Program-made: the position numbers and the translations under genes
Notes under the pieces: generated by a model
What the model saw: only the letters and a program-made list of their open reading frames with translations
Databases searched by the model: none
What the model was told of the DNA's origin: nothing
Shown: piece after piece, positions 1 to 8,283 of the stretch
How the letters are laid out: the number at the start of each line of letters is the position of its first letter
Position numbering within the stretch: position 1 is the stretch's first letter
From: Myxococcota bacterium
GTDB lineage: Bacteria; Myxococcota; Kuafuiibacteriia; Kuafuiibacteriales; Kuafuiibacteriaceae
Direction: 5' to 3'
NCBI GenBank assembly: GCA_028289325.1
Contig: JANQQN010000446.1
Location: 1 to 37,114 of the forward strand
Length of the DNA stretch: 37,114 bases

Positions 1-646
1 AACGATGGGGATACTGAACGCATTCTGTGCCCAATCTAGTCGGCGGTACCAGGGATCGGTAGACACAGTTCGGACAGACTGGAGGGTTACACGCGACGCG
101 TCGAGAAAGTGGCACATCCTCGTTCGGTGATCGGTCGCCGCGCCGTATCGAATACCCTTTTTTATCTAAACGTTTGTTCGGTTGATCGCGAACAGCCGGT
201 GGTCCCTAGCCGACCCCGTTGTCGTGACCGACCGAGGGTGACGGCGGGCTCACTCGACGGCCGGCGTGGCGACCGACAAACCGAGGTCCCGAGCGGCACG
301 AACGGGTCTTCTATGGAGAGTATTCTACTTAAAATAGACAGGCGATCGTAGGGCTCGCTCGACGATCGGTGAAGGGGCGTATTGGCCACGCCCGATGCGG
401 CGCCGGTAGCCTCTCCGCCTTCGGTTCGGTTCATCGTGGTTTCACCAGGCGGCTCGATTCGCAGCCGGCGGACCAGGTTCATGCTCGGCGGGGCGCTCGA
501 GCGAGTGGGGACTGGATCCCATCGAGGCACCCGGCAAGGGCGGCGGCATAGGGGCGGGCGGCGAGGTAGACTTGAAGCGGTGCCAAACGTACGAACGCGA
601 CGGCGGGAAGCGTCGCATGAGGCGGCTCCCGGCAACTTAGGCCAGC
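1..646. other. Leader region without a secure gene
   Basis: No reading frame here looks coding in composition or product. Frame 1 runs from the window edge to a TAG at 37-39 and could be the last residues of a gene outside the window, but twelve codons are too few to judge. Two AT-rich patches stand out from the GC-rich surroundings, around 150-178 and 318-340; the second contains TAAAAT at 330-335, a possible -10 element, without a good -35 box in front of it. They may hold promoters for the flippase gene that follows. Confidence 0.3.
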
Positions 647-2143
647 ATGACCGAAGCTCAGTCCAAGACCGAAGGAGACGGAACGACCGAAGAGGGGGCC
701 GACAAGTCACCTTCGCGAAAGTCTGGGCGACGAGTCATCACCGCCTCCGTGTGGGTCGTCGTCGCCCGCGTGGGCCAGTATCTGTTTCGACTGGGCTCCA
801 ACTTCATCCTGACCCGCCTCCTTCTCGAAGAGGCATTCGGCATCATGGCCCTCGTCACGGTGTTCGGCATCGGAATGCAGATGATGAGCGACGTCGGCGT
901 GGGCCCGTCGGTCATTCAGAGCCAACGGGCCCACGACCCTAAGTTCCTGAACACCGTCTGGTCGATTCAGATCATTCGCGGATCCCTGATCTTCTTGGCC
1001 TGCCTTATCGGAGCGCAGCCGTTCGCCAGCTTCTACGAGGAGCCGATCCTCGCCCAGCTGATCCCGGTCATCGGATTGGGCACCTTCATTCGGGAGTGCA
1101 GCTCCACCAAGTTCTGGGAGGCATCGCGCAGGCTCGAGACCCGTCAGATCGCAATGGTAGAGTTCTCGGGGGCCCTGGTGTCGGCGTTCACGATGATCGT
1201 GTTCGCGCTGATTCACCCTTCGGTCTGGGCGCTCGTGGTTGGCAACGTGGCCGGCGCCGTCACCCACTTCCTGATGTGCCAGTTCTACCTGACGGGCCAC
1301 ACGAGCAGACTGGGCTGGGACTCCGAGGCGGCGCAGAGCATCTTCACCTTCGGACGCTGGGTGTTCGGAAGCACTATCCTGACCTTCCTCGTCACGCAGA
1401 CGGACCGCCTGGTGTTCGGCAAGATGATCCCGATGCAGATGCTCGGCGTCTATCATATCGGCGCCATGCTCACGACGTTCGCGCCCAGCATGCTGCGAAT
1501 GTTCGCGGACAAGATTCTGTTTCCGCTCTCGGCTCAGATGCGTGAGAAGGGGGTCGACCTCCAGGGCGTCTACCGCCAAGGCAAGATATTCAATAACACC
1601 GTGGCCGGATGGATGCTGTGCGGCTTCATCGCTGGCGGTCAGGTCATCGTCGATATTCTCTTCGATGATCGGTACGCCCAAGCCGGCTGGATCGTGCAGA
1701 TTCTGTCGTTCGCGGCCTGGGTCGGCATCATGCCCCTGGCCGCGCGACCGGTGTTGCTCGCGAAAGGCAACTCCCGAGCGTTCTTTCTCGCTAATCTTGG
1801 CAAACTCATCGTCATGGCCATCGCCATGCCTCTTGGCTTTCACCTGTTCGGATTCCCAGGGGGCGTGTGCGGCTTCGCGCTGTCCGAGCTGGGGGCCTAT
1901 ACCGTCATATCGGGGGCCGTGTATCGGGCTGGGCTGGGGTCGAGTTGGGGCGACCTCTTGGTCACCGGATTCCTGCTCGGGGTCGCGTTCGTCGCCAATG
2001 CCGCCGCGCGGGCGGTTGCCAGCGCGGGCGGCGGGGCCATCGCGTCTGCCATCGTCATCTTCATCGTCGTGACCGTGGCGTGGTCGCCCCGGTTCTGGAC
2101 GATGTACGGCACGGTCAAGCGTTTGAGGAACCGGGAGCTCTGA
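647..2143 (+). CDS. Oligosaccharide flippase family protein (Wzx/MOP-type)
   Basis: A 498-residue integral membrane protein with a charged cytoplasmic N-terminus of about 30 residues followed by roughly a dozen hydrophobic segments through the whole length. The pattern, including a conserved-looking stretch with two arginines after the first helix pair (RLGSNFILTRLL) and a T-D-R motif near residue 248, fits the MOP-superfamily polysaccharide exporters (Wzx, RfbX and the lipopolysaccharide/exopolysaccharide flippases), whose members flip undecaprenyl-linked glycans across the inner membrane. Length is normal for the family. The ATG at 647 follows TTAGGCCAGC, a modest ribosome site. No glycosyltransferase lies downstream; any polysaccharide cluster must lie upstream of the window. 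The glycan cannot be predicted. Confidence 0.88.
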   Translation: MTEAQSKTEGDGTTEEGADKSPSRKSGRRVITASVWVVVARVGQYLFRLGSNFILTRLLLEEAFGIMALVTVFGIGMQMMSDVGVGPSVIQSQRAHDPKFLNTVWSIQIIRGSLIFLACLIGAQPFASFYEEPILAQLIPVIGLGTFIRECSSTKFWEASRRLETRQIAMVEFSGALVSAFTMIVFALIHPSVWALVVGNVAGAVTHFLMCQFYLTGHTSRLGWDSEAAQSIFTFGRWVFGSTILTFLVTQTDRLVFGKMIPMQMLGVYHIGAMLTTFAPSMLRMFADKILFPLSAQMREKGVDLQGVYRQGKIFNNTVAGWMLCGFIAGGQVIVDILFDDRYAQAGWIVQILSFAAWVGIMPLAARPVLLAKGNSRAFFLANLGKLIVMAIAMPLGFHLFGFPGGVCGFALSELGAYTVISGAVYRAGLGSSWGDLLVTGFLLGVAFVANAAARAVASAGGGAIASAIVIFIVVTVAWSPRFWTMYGTVKRLRNREL

Positions 2144-2176
2144 CCGCCCGCGTCGGGGCGCTTCGGGGGCGAGACC

Positions 2177-3058
2177 TCAGGGGGTGGCGTCCTTGAGCCG
2201 TCGATCGGCGGCCTCTAGATAGGGCGCTGGATCGACGACGATGAACCCCGGTGATTGGCGGGCCATATGCTCGAGCCAGAATTTGTGTCCAGCGCCGTAC
2301 ACGACGACCGCGCGGTCCCCCGGTTCTACGACGTCCCGCAGCTTCGACCAGATCTTCGCGTTGCGCATGAACCAATAGGCTTGAAGCTCGGCCCCCGGTT
2401 GGTCTTCGCCCACGTCGAAGGCCGCGAGCTTGTAGTAAAACTCGGGCGACGACATCGGGCCGCGGTGCATCTTCAGCAGCTTGCGGGGGATGGAGTCGTC
2501 GCGGGTGGTGCGGGTAAAGGTCTGAACCATCTTCTTCGCGTCCGCGAGTAGGGCCTCGATGGCGCTCTGTTGCCCCGTGGCTGCGGCGTGGGCCATCAGT
2601 CGGTTGAATGGAAAGTAGTCGGGCTCCCCGTCGCTCGGGACCTCGTCGATTCCATGGACCCGGGTTACGGCGGCCCGTTTCGCCAGTCTGTACGCTACCT
2701 GGGCCCGTTCGTTTTGGTTGCTGCCCAGCGTCTCGTCGCTGAACTCGGCGAACTTCGGGTCGACGTAGTCGGGGGGTGACGTCACCCGCTCGGTGAAGAC
2801 GACGGTCGGCTGGAACGCTGACAACGCATCGGCAAGGGCACGCAACTCGCGTTGACGGCGTTCGGTCAACACACCATCGACCTCGACGTTGATCAGGTCA
2901 GCGTTGGAGCCCGCCATGTGGTAGGTGCCGAGCACCATGACCTGCACGTCGCTCGGTTGTGGTGTCGAGAGCACCGGGGGCGAGCCGCCCACCGAGGCCG
3001 GGGTGGCGCAGCCCAAAACGGTGCCGCCCACCCATCCAACAAGACAGAGAATTCGCAT
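2177..3058 (-). CDS. DUF5694-type lipoprotein (TraB/TIKI-like fold)
   Basis: A 293-residue predicted lipoprotein: a short hydrophobic signal ends in a lipobox with Cys17 (TVLGC), followed by a Pro/Ser-rich linker. The mature domain carries G-T-Y-H at 44-47, F-T-E-R with Glu90 at 88-91, R-N-A-K-I-W at 232-237 and G-A-G-H at 255-258. These are the landmark positions of the DUF5694 family, distantly related to TraB/PrgY/TIKI and erythromycin-esterase-like proteins, some of which are metal-dependent hydrolases; biochemical function of DUF5694 is not established to my knowledge. The start was placed at the ATG at 3058 because it opens directly onto the signal peptide; the frame stays open further upstream but there it reads as Arg/Pro-rich antisense. 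It lies convergent to the flippase gene, 33 nt apart. Confidence 0.82.
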   Translation of the reverse strand: MRILCLVGWVGGTVLGCATPASVGGSPPVLSTPQPSDVQVMVLGTYHMAGSNADLINVEVDGVLTERRQRELRALADALSAFQPTVVFTERVTSPPDYVDPKFAEFSDETLGSNQNERAQVAYRLAKRAAVTRVHGIDEVPSDGEPDYFPFNRLMAHAAATGQQSAIEALLADAKKMVQTFTRTTRDDSIPRKLLKMHRGPMSSPEFYYKLAAFDVGEDQPGAELQAYWFMRNAKIWSKLRDVVEPGDRAVVVYGAGHKFWLEHMARQSPGFIVVDPAPYLEAADRRLKDATP

Positions 3059-3165
3059 CGCGGGTCCAAATACCCAGCCTGGGCGACCGAGGCCAGCAAT
3101 CCGGAGGGCGCGATATGGGTAACGCGGTCGGTCGACGCCGACCGCCCGCGAACGGTCAGGGCCGC

Positions 3166-4467
3166 CTACGCCGGTTCGTCTGTCGAATCGGCGGTGGCCG
3201 GCAGGCGGTCGAGCAGGGCGACGACGAAGTCGATGTGAGATCGAAGTCGGTAGAGGTTGTCGGTGTACGACAGCGGCACCTCGACCTTTCCGGTCTCTGC
3301 CTGCAAGGCCGCCAATCGCTCGCGAACCGAGTTGCGTTCGTCGGGTGTGGTGGCTGCGCGCCCTTCCGCCTCGAGACCGCGCAGGTCGCGGTACCAGACA
3401 TAGATCTTTCGCCGAATGCTCCAGCGGTAGATGGGCGGCGCCGCCCGTACGACAGGAATCAGGAGGGTCAGGAGCGGGATGAGCAAAATCCACGCGCGCT
3501 CCAAGAAGTTAGCCACGCCAAAAGAGAAGACGCGTCGAAGGAACGAAGGCCCTTTGGTGTAATACCGCTTTGCCTCATCGGAAAGCGGAAGGTCGACGAG
3601 GGTCTTCGTCGGGAACTGGCTCGGCTTGGCAAAGACGGTGCCCCGCCCATGGACGTCGTACGCGGCTTCGATGATCAAGGACTGGATAGCCGGGTGCAGC
3701 GTGTCGCTAACGACGATCTGCGCGGTAGGGGCGATGAGCTGAATGTCGGCGGAAGGAACGTTGCCCGCAGGATCGAGGCTGCCTTCGAAGAGAACGACCC
3801 GGCCCAGATAGGAATGCCGGCGGTTCCAGCCCTCAGCCCGCCGCATGGACAGCAGCGCGACCGAAGGATTCGCGGCCAACTGTTTGATCCATGGGGCGGA
3901 TGCCCCGGAAACGCCCAGCATCACGTCGATCTCGCCGGCCACCAGCGCTGCGGCGGCCCGGGAGCCGGACAGCGGTGATGCGGTGAAGGTTTTGGGCGCG
4001 ACCCCGGTCTCCGTGAGCAGCGCGTTAGCCAGGGCTCGTACACCGGAGCCGGTATCGCCGATCGCGACCCGCAGGCCGGCAAAGTCGCGCAGGTCGCCGA
4101 TCGTGACTTCGGTCCGATGAAAAACCCACATCGGCTCGTAGAAGACCGCCCCGAGCGACTCCAGCCCTTCGATCTCCATGTCCGCGGCGACCCCGGTCTG
4201 CACGATGGCGATGTCCGCTTTCCCCGACGTGAGCAACTCGATGTTAGCGACGGATCCCGCGGTGTCGAGAATGGTCGCTTCGACGCCGTGTTTGGCGAGC
4301 GCCGCGCGGTAGGCGCGAGCGGCCTGGGCATACGCGCCGCCCTCGGCGCCGCCGGCGATGACCACCTGTGTTGGGGGTGCGGGATCTACCAGGAACAGCG
4401 TCGCGGTGATGACGAGCAGCATCACTGCGACCAACGGTCCGTAGAGCCGAACAAAGCTTCTCGTCAA
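3166..4467 (-). CDS. Membrane-anchored TAXI-family solute-binding protein
   Basis: TAXI proteins are periplasmic ligand-binding subunits normally working with TRAP transporter permeases. Here residues 11-27 form one membrane helix, residues 34 to about 285 are the TAXI domain (A-G-G-A-E-G-G-A-Y near 38-46, G-D-T-G-S-G-V at 137-143 and G-V-S-G at 185-188), residues 325-343 form a second helix, and 344-433 make a charged, partly helical tail expected in the cytoplasm. The likely start is the TTG at 4467, because GGAGG lies 8 nt upstream; an ATG 60 nt earlier would add a polar stretch before the membrane helix and has no such site. No DctQ or DctM permease gene is nearby, so import is not proven; a sensory or TRAP-independent role is possible. 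The downstream DUF5694 gene follows after 107 nt. Confidence 0.85.
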   Translation of the reverse strand: MTRSFVRLYGPLVAVMLLVITATLFLVDPAPPTQVVIAGGAEGGAYAQAARAYRAALAKHGVEATILDTAGSVANIELLTSGKADIAIVQTGVAADMEIEGLESLGAVFYEPMWVFHRTEVTIGDLRDFAGLRVAIGDTGSGVRALANALLTETGVAPKTFTASPLSGSRAAAALVAGEIDVMLGVSGASAPWIKQLAANPSVALLSMRRAEGWNRRHSYLGRVVLFEGSLDPAGNVPSADIQLIAPTAQIVVSDTLHPAIQSLIIEAAYDVHGRGTVFAKPSQFPTKTLVDLPLSDEAKRYYTKGPSFLRRVFSFGVANFLERAWILLIPLLTLLIPVVRAAPPIYRWSIRRKIYVWYRDLRGLEAEGRAATTPDERNSVRERLAALQAETGKVEVPLSYTDNLYRLRSHIDFVVALLDRLPATADSTDEPA

Positions 4468-4539
4468 CTTTTCGTCCTCCCGGGTGCAGCCGACGTACGC
4501 CGCTGGCTTCGTCTGCGCAAGGTCCAATTCGTCTAGTCA

Positions 4540-4580
4540 CCTGTCTCAGGAGTTCTTCGCAGAAGAACGCGGGAGACAGG
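4540..4580. promoter_or_regulatory. Two-tier inverted repeat between HAD and TAXI genes
   Basis: Outer arms CCTGTCTC (4540-4547) and GAGACAGG (4573-4580) enclose inner arms GTTCTTC (4552-4558) and GAAGAAC (4562-4568) around a 3-nt loop, with 4-nt internal loops on each side. The structure sits after the HAD gene stop and 73 nt before the TAXI start, read in the minus direction. No run of T follows it on either strand, so a plain intrinsic terminator is doubtful; a processed mRNA structure, a factor-dependent terminator or a leader element for the TAXI gene are all possible. Confidence 0.45.
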
Positions 4581-4644
4581 GGAGCTAGGCCCTAATCTAC
4601 AGGCCCTACCCACGACGCTGATGTGACCGCCAGGAAGGCGCCGG

Positions 4645-5454
4645 TCAGCGGAACAGCCCGTAGTGATACGCGCCCTCGATGACCCCGCTCGTGTAGTAAC
4701 CGTTGAGTCCCCGAAATCCGCCCTGCGCGAAGTAAGCCTGCAGGTTGGGGTCTTTGGCCACCGCCGCCTTCACGTTGGCCACCAGCTGCTCGTCGGCGTT
4801 CCGGACCAGCACGCCTTTGAATCCCGCGGTGAGTGGGAAGATATCGTTGCCACTATCGCCGCAGAACACGACTTCCTCCTTCGGAACCTCGAAAGACTCG
4901 GCGACGTACTCGAGGGCGGTCTGCTTGGTCGCGCTCGCGGGGAGAAAATCGATCAAGCCTTTGTCGTCTTGGGAGTCGTAGCTGTAGACGATCACCTCAT
5001 CATACTTGCCTTCGATGCGCGCCTTGACCTCACCGAGGATCGATTCCTGACGTTCGTGGTCTGCGTAGTAGCTTTGCTTGAACTGGTTCTGGTGCTCGGG
5101 CTCTTGCTCACGAATGCCATCCACGTCCGCGACCGCGGCGCGGATCGCGTCGGCGTCCCATCGGGGACTCGAGCGCTTGACGTGGGTGACCCACCCCTCA
5201 TCAGGAGTCCACTCGCCGTCTCGGTAACGGTTGATGGTGGTGCCCACGTCGCCGCAAAGGACATCGGGGAAGCGAACCCCGAACTCCGCGATCGCTCGCT
5301 GGGTCAAGGGGAGGCTGCGACCGGTCACGTACACCACCACCACCTCGAACTGCTCGGTAAGTGAGTTGAACTGCGGGATCGCGTCGGCGTCGGGAGCCCA
5401 GTGTCCGTTGGGAAGCAGGGTTCGGTCGAGGTCGGTGGCGAGTATCTTGGTCAT
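4645..5454 (-). CDS. HAD-IIB family sugar-phosphate phosphatase (sucrose-phosphatase-like)
   Basis: A 269-residue haloacid-dehalogenase phosphatase. Motif I is D-L-D with nucleophile Asp8 and Asp10; motif II is Thr44 in V-Y-V-T-G-R-S; Lys177 matches motif III; motif IV is G-D-S-G-N-D at 199-204. The region between motifs II and III is a cap of the C2/IIB type, as in sucrose-6-phosphate phosphatase and mannosylfructose-phosphate phosphatase, with which the overall layout agrees. The start ATG at 5454 lies 10 nt behind the stop of the GH13_18 gene, with AGAGGATTAAGG in front; the frame is open further upstream but overlaps that gene. Co-transcription suggests it dephosphorylates a sugar phosphate made or used together with the phosphorylase. 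The exact substrate is not visible from sequence. Confidence 0.88.
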   Translation of the reverse strand: MTKILATDLDRTLLPNGHWAPDADAIPQFNSLTEQFEVVVVYVTGRSLPLTQRAIAEFGVRFPDVLCGDVGTTINRYRDGEWTPDEGWVTHVKRSSPRWDADAIRAAVADVDGIREQEPEHQNQFKQSYYADHERQESILGEVKARIEGKYDEVIVYSYDSQDDKGLIDFLPASATKQTALEYVAESFEVPKEEVVFCGDSGNDIFPLTAGFKGVLVRNADEQLVANVKAAVAKDPNLQAYFAQGGFRGLNGYYTSGVIEGAYHYGLFR

Positions 5455-5464
5455 CCTTAATCCT

Positions 5465-7222
5465 CTATTCGTACGACAGCCGGGTCTCGGCGCCAGCGCC
5501 TTCTCGAGCGGTGATATCGAGTCGACCGGTTCTGAGGTCCGCGCGCAATCGGGCGACGGCATCCTCGTGGCGCCAGGTGAGCTCCAACTCGTGGCTCGCC
5601 GTGTCTCCGATCTCGAGCACGCCTTCGAACGCGGAACAAGTGTTGCGTAGTCGAATGAGCTCGAGCTGATCGCGTACGAGTGGCCGCTGCAGCCGATCGT
5701 CCACCGTGGCGAGGTCCAGGGTCGTTCGGTTGATCTCTTTGTGGCCGCCTGCTCCGCCGCGGTCGGCCGCCGCGTAATCGTTGGTGCCGGCGAAGAGATC
5801 GAGATACCACACCTGTGGAATCCCGGGCATGAACAGCTGGATGGCGCGAGCGAGGCGCATCTTTGCGTCGTCTTCGCCCAGCGCGCTGAAGAAGGTGGCG
5901 TTGACTTGATAGTACGCGATCTTGCGGCCGTCGGCGCCGTATAGGTTTTTGACTCGACCCCCTCGGTCCAGGATCCGACGGACGACCTCCTCGATCTCCT
6001 CGGTCTCGAGGAGGCCTTCGTGCCACTGACCATCGATGGTCTTGCCGTTCAGATCGAGGACCGGAATCCCGTCGTGGCAGCCCAGCATGTTGATGGTCTG
6101 TATGTTTTTATCGAGGAGCTCGCGAACCCACCGCAGCAACGGTTTGTTGGTGCCTCGTTCGAGCGCATCGATGACCAAGCCGGGGAAGAAGAAGTCGTAG
6201 ACCGGGTAGCCTTCGCCCGCGACCTCTTCGTGCAGTCCTCGGCCGTACTCACCGTGGATCTCCGGGAGCAGGATCAGGCCGTGTTTTTCCGCGAGCTGGC
6301 GGAGTCGGTGTAGATAGTCCCAGGTTCCCGGCTTGTTGAAGAAGTTAGGTTCTCCTGGCTCCTTATGAAGGTAGGCGAATGCATCGAGTCGGACCAGGCG
6401 AGCGCCAAACTTGGCGAGCTTGCCCAGCGTCTCGTCGTAGAAGCGCCACACCTCCTCGGACTGCGCGTTGAGGTCCATTTGCCCGAGGTAGCGTCGCTTA
6501 TTTTCGACGATGGCCTCCACTTCGGAGCGACGGCTCTCCAGCTCGCCGAGCTGCGCTCGACGCCAGTCGCCGCCGGCGTCGAGCGCAGCGTTGACCGCGG
6601 ACGCCAGCTCGCCGCTTTGACTCGCCGATACGCCGTCCAGGCCCGTGAAATCGCCGCTCTCCAGACGATCGTAGGTGACCTGTTGATAAAACGTGTTCCA
6701 ATAGGGACGGTTCGTTCCGTCGGGGAAGCGCACATCGAGGATGGGAAGCTCGGGTTTGCGCATGAATAGTTTGTCGAGATGGTCCGAGCTGGGTACGACA
6801 TGGCCGTCAGTGCCCATTTTCCCCTGTCCCCGCCAAAACTCATTCCAGTCGATGAAGAAGTCTCGGAAGCTGGACTTGTCTCCCCGTCGAAGAAGGTCTT
6901 GAAACTGCGGTGAACCAACCGACAAGTGGTTGACGACCAAGTCGAACTTCAGCCCGATGTTGAGGGCCTTGAGCGCTTCGAGGTCTCTCTCCCCCACCAG
7001 CGCTTCGTTTCGGTCGTAGTCGATGACAGAGAATCCTCGATCGAGGTCGCTGTGAAAGAACGTCGGTAGTACGTAGAACAACGAGAAGGTGTCGCGGAGC
7101 TCGGGCCGCTTCAATACTTCGATAGTGTCCGACAGAGTCGAGCCGATACTATCGGGATATGCGTTGAACATAACGCCCCGGGGAAGGGTGGGGGCAAGCG
7201 TCGTTTCGAGTTTCTGATCCAT
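5465..7222 (-). CDS. GH13_18 glucoside phosphorylase (sucrose phosphorylase family)
   Basis: A 585-residue glycoside hydrolase of family 13, subfamily 18, whose members reversibly phosphorolyse sucrose, sucrose-6-phosphate, glucosylglycerol or glucosylglycerate to alpha-glucose-1-phosphate. Visible are the N-terminal N-A-Y-P-D-S motif (20-25), F-Y-V-L-P near 49-53, D-L-V-V-N-H (94-99), the nucleophile Asp280 in R-L-D-A-F-A-Y, the acid/base Glu321 in L-P-E-I-H, and the transition-state stabiliser Asp384 in G-C-H-D-G. At 585 residues it is longer than sucrose phosphorylases (about 490-505) and nearer the glucosylglycerate-type enzymes (about 555-560); residues 190-260 look like an inserted helical section. 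The start ATG at 7222 follows GCGAGGGCTC. Substrate is unresolved; a compatible-solute glucoside is a reasonable inference. Confidence 0.86.
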   Translation of the reverse strand: MDQKLETTLAPTLPRGVMFNAYPDSIGSTLSDTIEVLKRPELRDTFSLFYVLPTFFHSDLDRGFSVIDYDRNEALVGERDLEALKALNIGLKFDLVVNHLSVGSPQFQDLLRRGDKSSFRDFFIDWNEFWRGQGKMGTDGHVVPSSDHLDKLFMRKPELPILDVRFPDGTNRPYWNTFYQQVTYDRLESGDFTGLDGVSASQSGELASAVNAALDAGGDWRRAQLGELESRRSEVEAIVENKRRYLGQMDLNAQSEEVWRFYDETLGKLAKFGARLVRLDAFAYLHKEPGEPNFFNKPGTWDYLHRLRQLAEKHGLILLPEIHGEYGRGLHEEVAGEGYPVYDFFFPGLVIDALERGTNKPLLRWVRELLDKNIQTINMLGCHDGIPVLDLNGKTIDGQWHEGLLETEEIEEVVRRILDRGGRVKNLYGADGRKIAYYQVNATFFSALGEDDAKMRLARAIQLFMPGIPQVWYLDLFAGTNDYAAADRGGAGGHKEINRTTLDLATVDDRLQRPLVRDQLELIRLRNTCSAFEGVLEIGDTASHELELTWRHEDAVARLRADLRTGRLDITAREGAGAETRLSYE

Positions 7223-7451
7223 GAGCCCTCGCTGGACGCGACGTGGTGCCCACGACGGCGGACCCGTGTCCCATCCGTGTGGGATAGAAGACCAACATCC
7301 TTGCCGTCCGTCCAGTCGCGGGACGCTGAAAGCGGCCCTTCGAGCTCTGTATTCCAGTCCGGTATAGGTGGACCTTCAGATGTAGGATGATGGTCACATA
7401 GGACGTGGCTCAGTCTCGCCAAGGGCCCCTGGAGCGTCCGAATCGAAGTGT

Positions 7452-8237
7452 TCACCTCGGTGCCGACCCTAGGTGGGGGGATATCTGAATTCTGAAGAAT
7501 CGAGCCCTGTCGCGGTGTCCGGCGGGGCCGAGACTACGCTCGGGGTGCCGTAGCGGGGGCTCGGCAGACCCCCTCAGCTTGGCTTGGTTCGTATCCCGTA
7601 GGACGCGCCGGAGCTGGAGCCGGACTCGAGACTTTCGTCTCGCGATTCCGATGGGATCCAAGGGCCATTGCACAACTATCGATCCAAACGACCTATCCCG
7701 TTCCTCGATCTGCGCGCCGATGGGAGGCAACGTGCTGCGGCGCGGCGCAAGCCACGTCTCCAGCAGCGCCGCGTAGGCAAGCAACCCGATCTTGGATCGG
7801 AGTGGGCCTTCAGGGGCTGGCATGGTCTGCGACGCGCGCATGAACAGGAGCGTTCCCGATCCGTACCCCACGAGAGGATCACTGCCCCCGCCACGGCCGG
7901 GGTTGGTTCCTAAGACAGCCATGACCGGAAACAGCATTCCCGCTGGCGCGATGGACATGACCGCCCGGCCGGCGATCGAGGCATGTCTCACCAAAGATGC
8001 GGTCACCAGCCCGAAGTGGTGTGCCTCCAACGGCTCGCGGCGACGAACACAACCGGTAAAAGAACGAGGAGCCCCGACGAAGTTAAGATCCTTGCCCCGA
8101 ATACATCGATCTGCCAATCGCCGGCTCCCGACGCCCGAGTGAGCTGCTGCGCCCGAAGAAGGTGGCGATGGCGACCGCGACCTCCAAGCTGCGGGCCAGC
8201 GGTCGGTTCGATCGGATCGCGGGAGGTGATCGATCAT
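7452..8237 (-). CDS. Doubtful hydrophobic reading frame, perhaps a gene remnant
   Basis: The stretch 7223-8283 holds no gene I recognise. This 261-codon frame is the best candidate: its middle part (roughly residues 78-180) has mostly G or C at third positions and a hydrophobic segment (R-A-V-M-S-I-A-P-A-G-M-L-F-P-V-M-A-V-L-G) followed by glycine-rich and helical sequence, as in a membrane protein. Its first 75 residues are Arg/Ser/Pro-rich and look non-coding, and the last 60 look the same, so an intact gene is unlikely. It may be a decayed membrane protein or a chance frame. Between it and the GH13_18 start (7223-7451) I see nothing further. Confidence 0.2.
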   Translation of the reverse strand: MIDHLPRSDRTDRWPAAWRSRSPSPPSSGAAAHSGVGSRRLADRCIRGKDLNFVGAPRSFTGCVRRREPLEAHHFGLVTASLVRHASIAGRAVMSIAPAGMLFPVMAVLGTNPGRGGGSDPLVGYGSGTLLFMRASQTMPAPEGPLRSKIGLLAYAALLETWLAPRRSTLPPIGAQIEERDRSFGSIVVQWPLDPIGIARRKSRVRLQLRRVLRDTNQAKLRGSAEPPLRHPERSLGPAGHRDRARFFRIQISPHLGSAPR

Positions 8238-8283
8238 GGTTCACGAGTGCTGCCGAGCGAGATCGTAGATAGCATCGTGGGCG

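Noticed and set aside
144..170. A possible T-tract terminator near 144-170
   Set aside because: The stem before the six T (GTAT-CGA-ATAC) is only 4 bp, too weak for an intrinsic terminator; it may simply be an AT-rich upstream region.
707..1843. A 378-codon frame antisense to the flippase
   Set aside because: Its product is rich in His, Arg, Glu and Asp, as produced by reading a hydrophobic membrane gene on the other strand.
3059..3493. N-terminal extension of the DUF5694 gene
   Set aside because: The frame stays open, but the extra 145 residues are Arg/Pro-rich and antisense to the TAXI gene end; the ATG at 3058 opens on a lipoprotein signal peptide.
4583..4609. Direct repeat GGCCCTA spaced 15 nt near 4588-4609
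   Set aside because: Seven bases repeated twice in GC-rich intergenic sequence is not significant without further copies.
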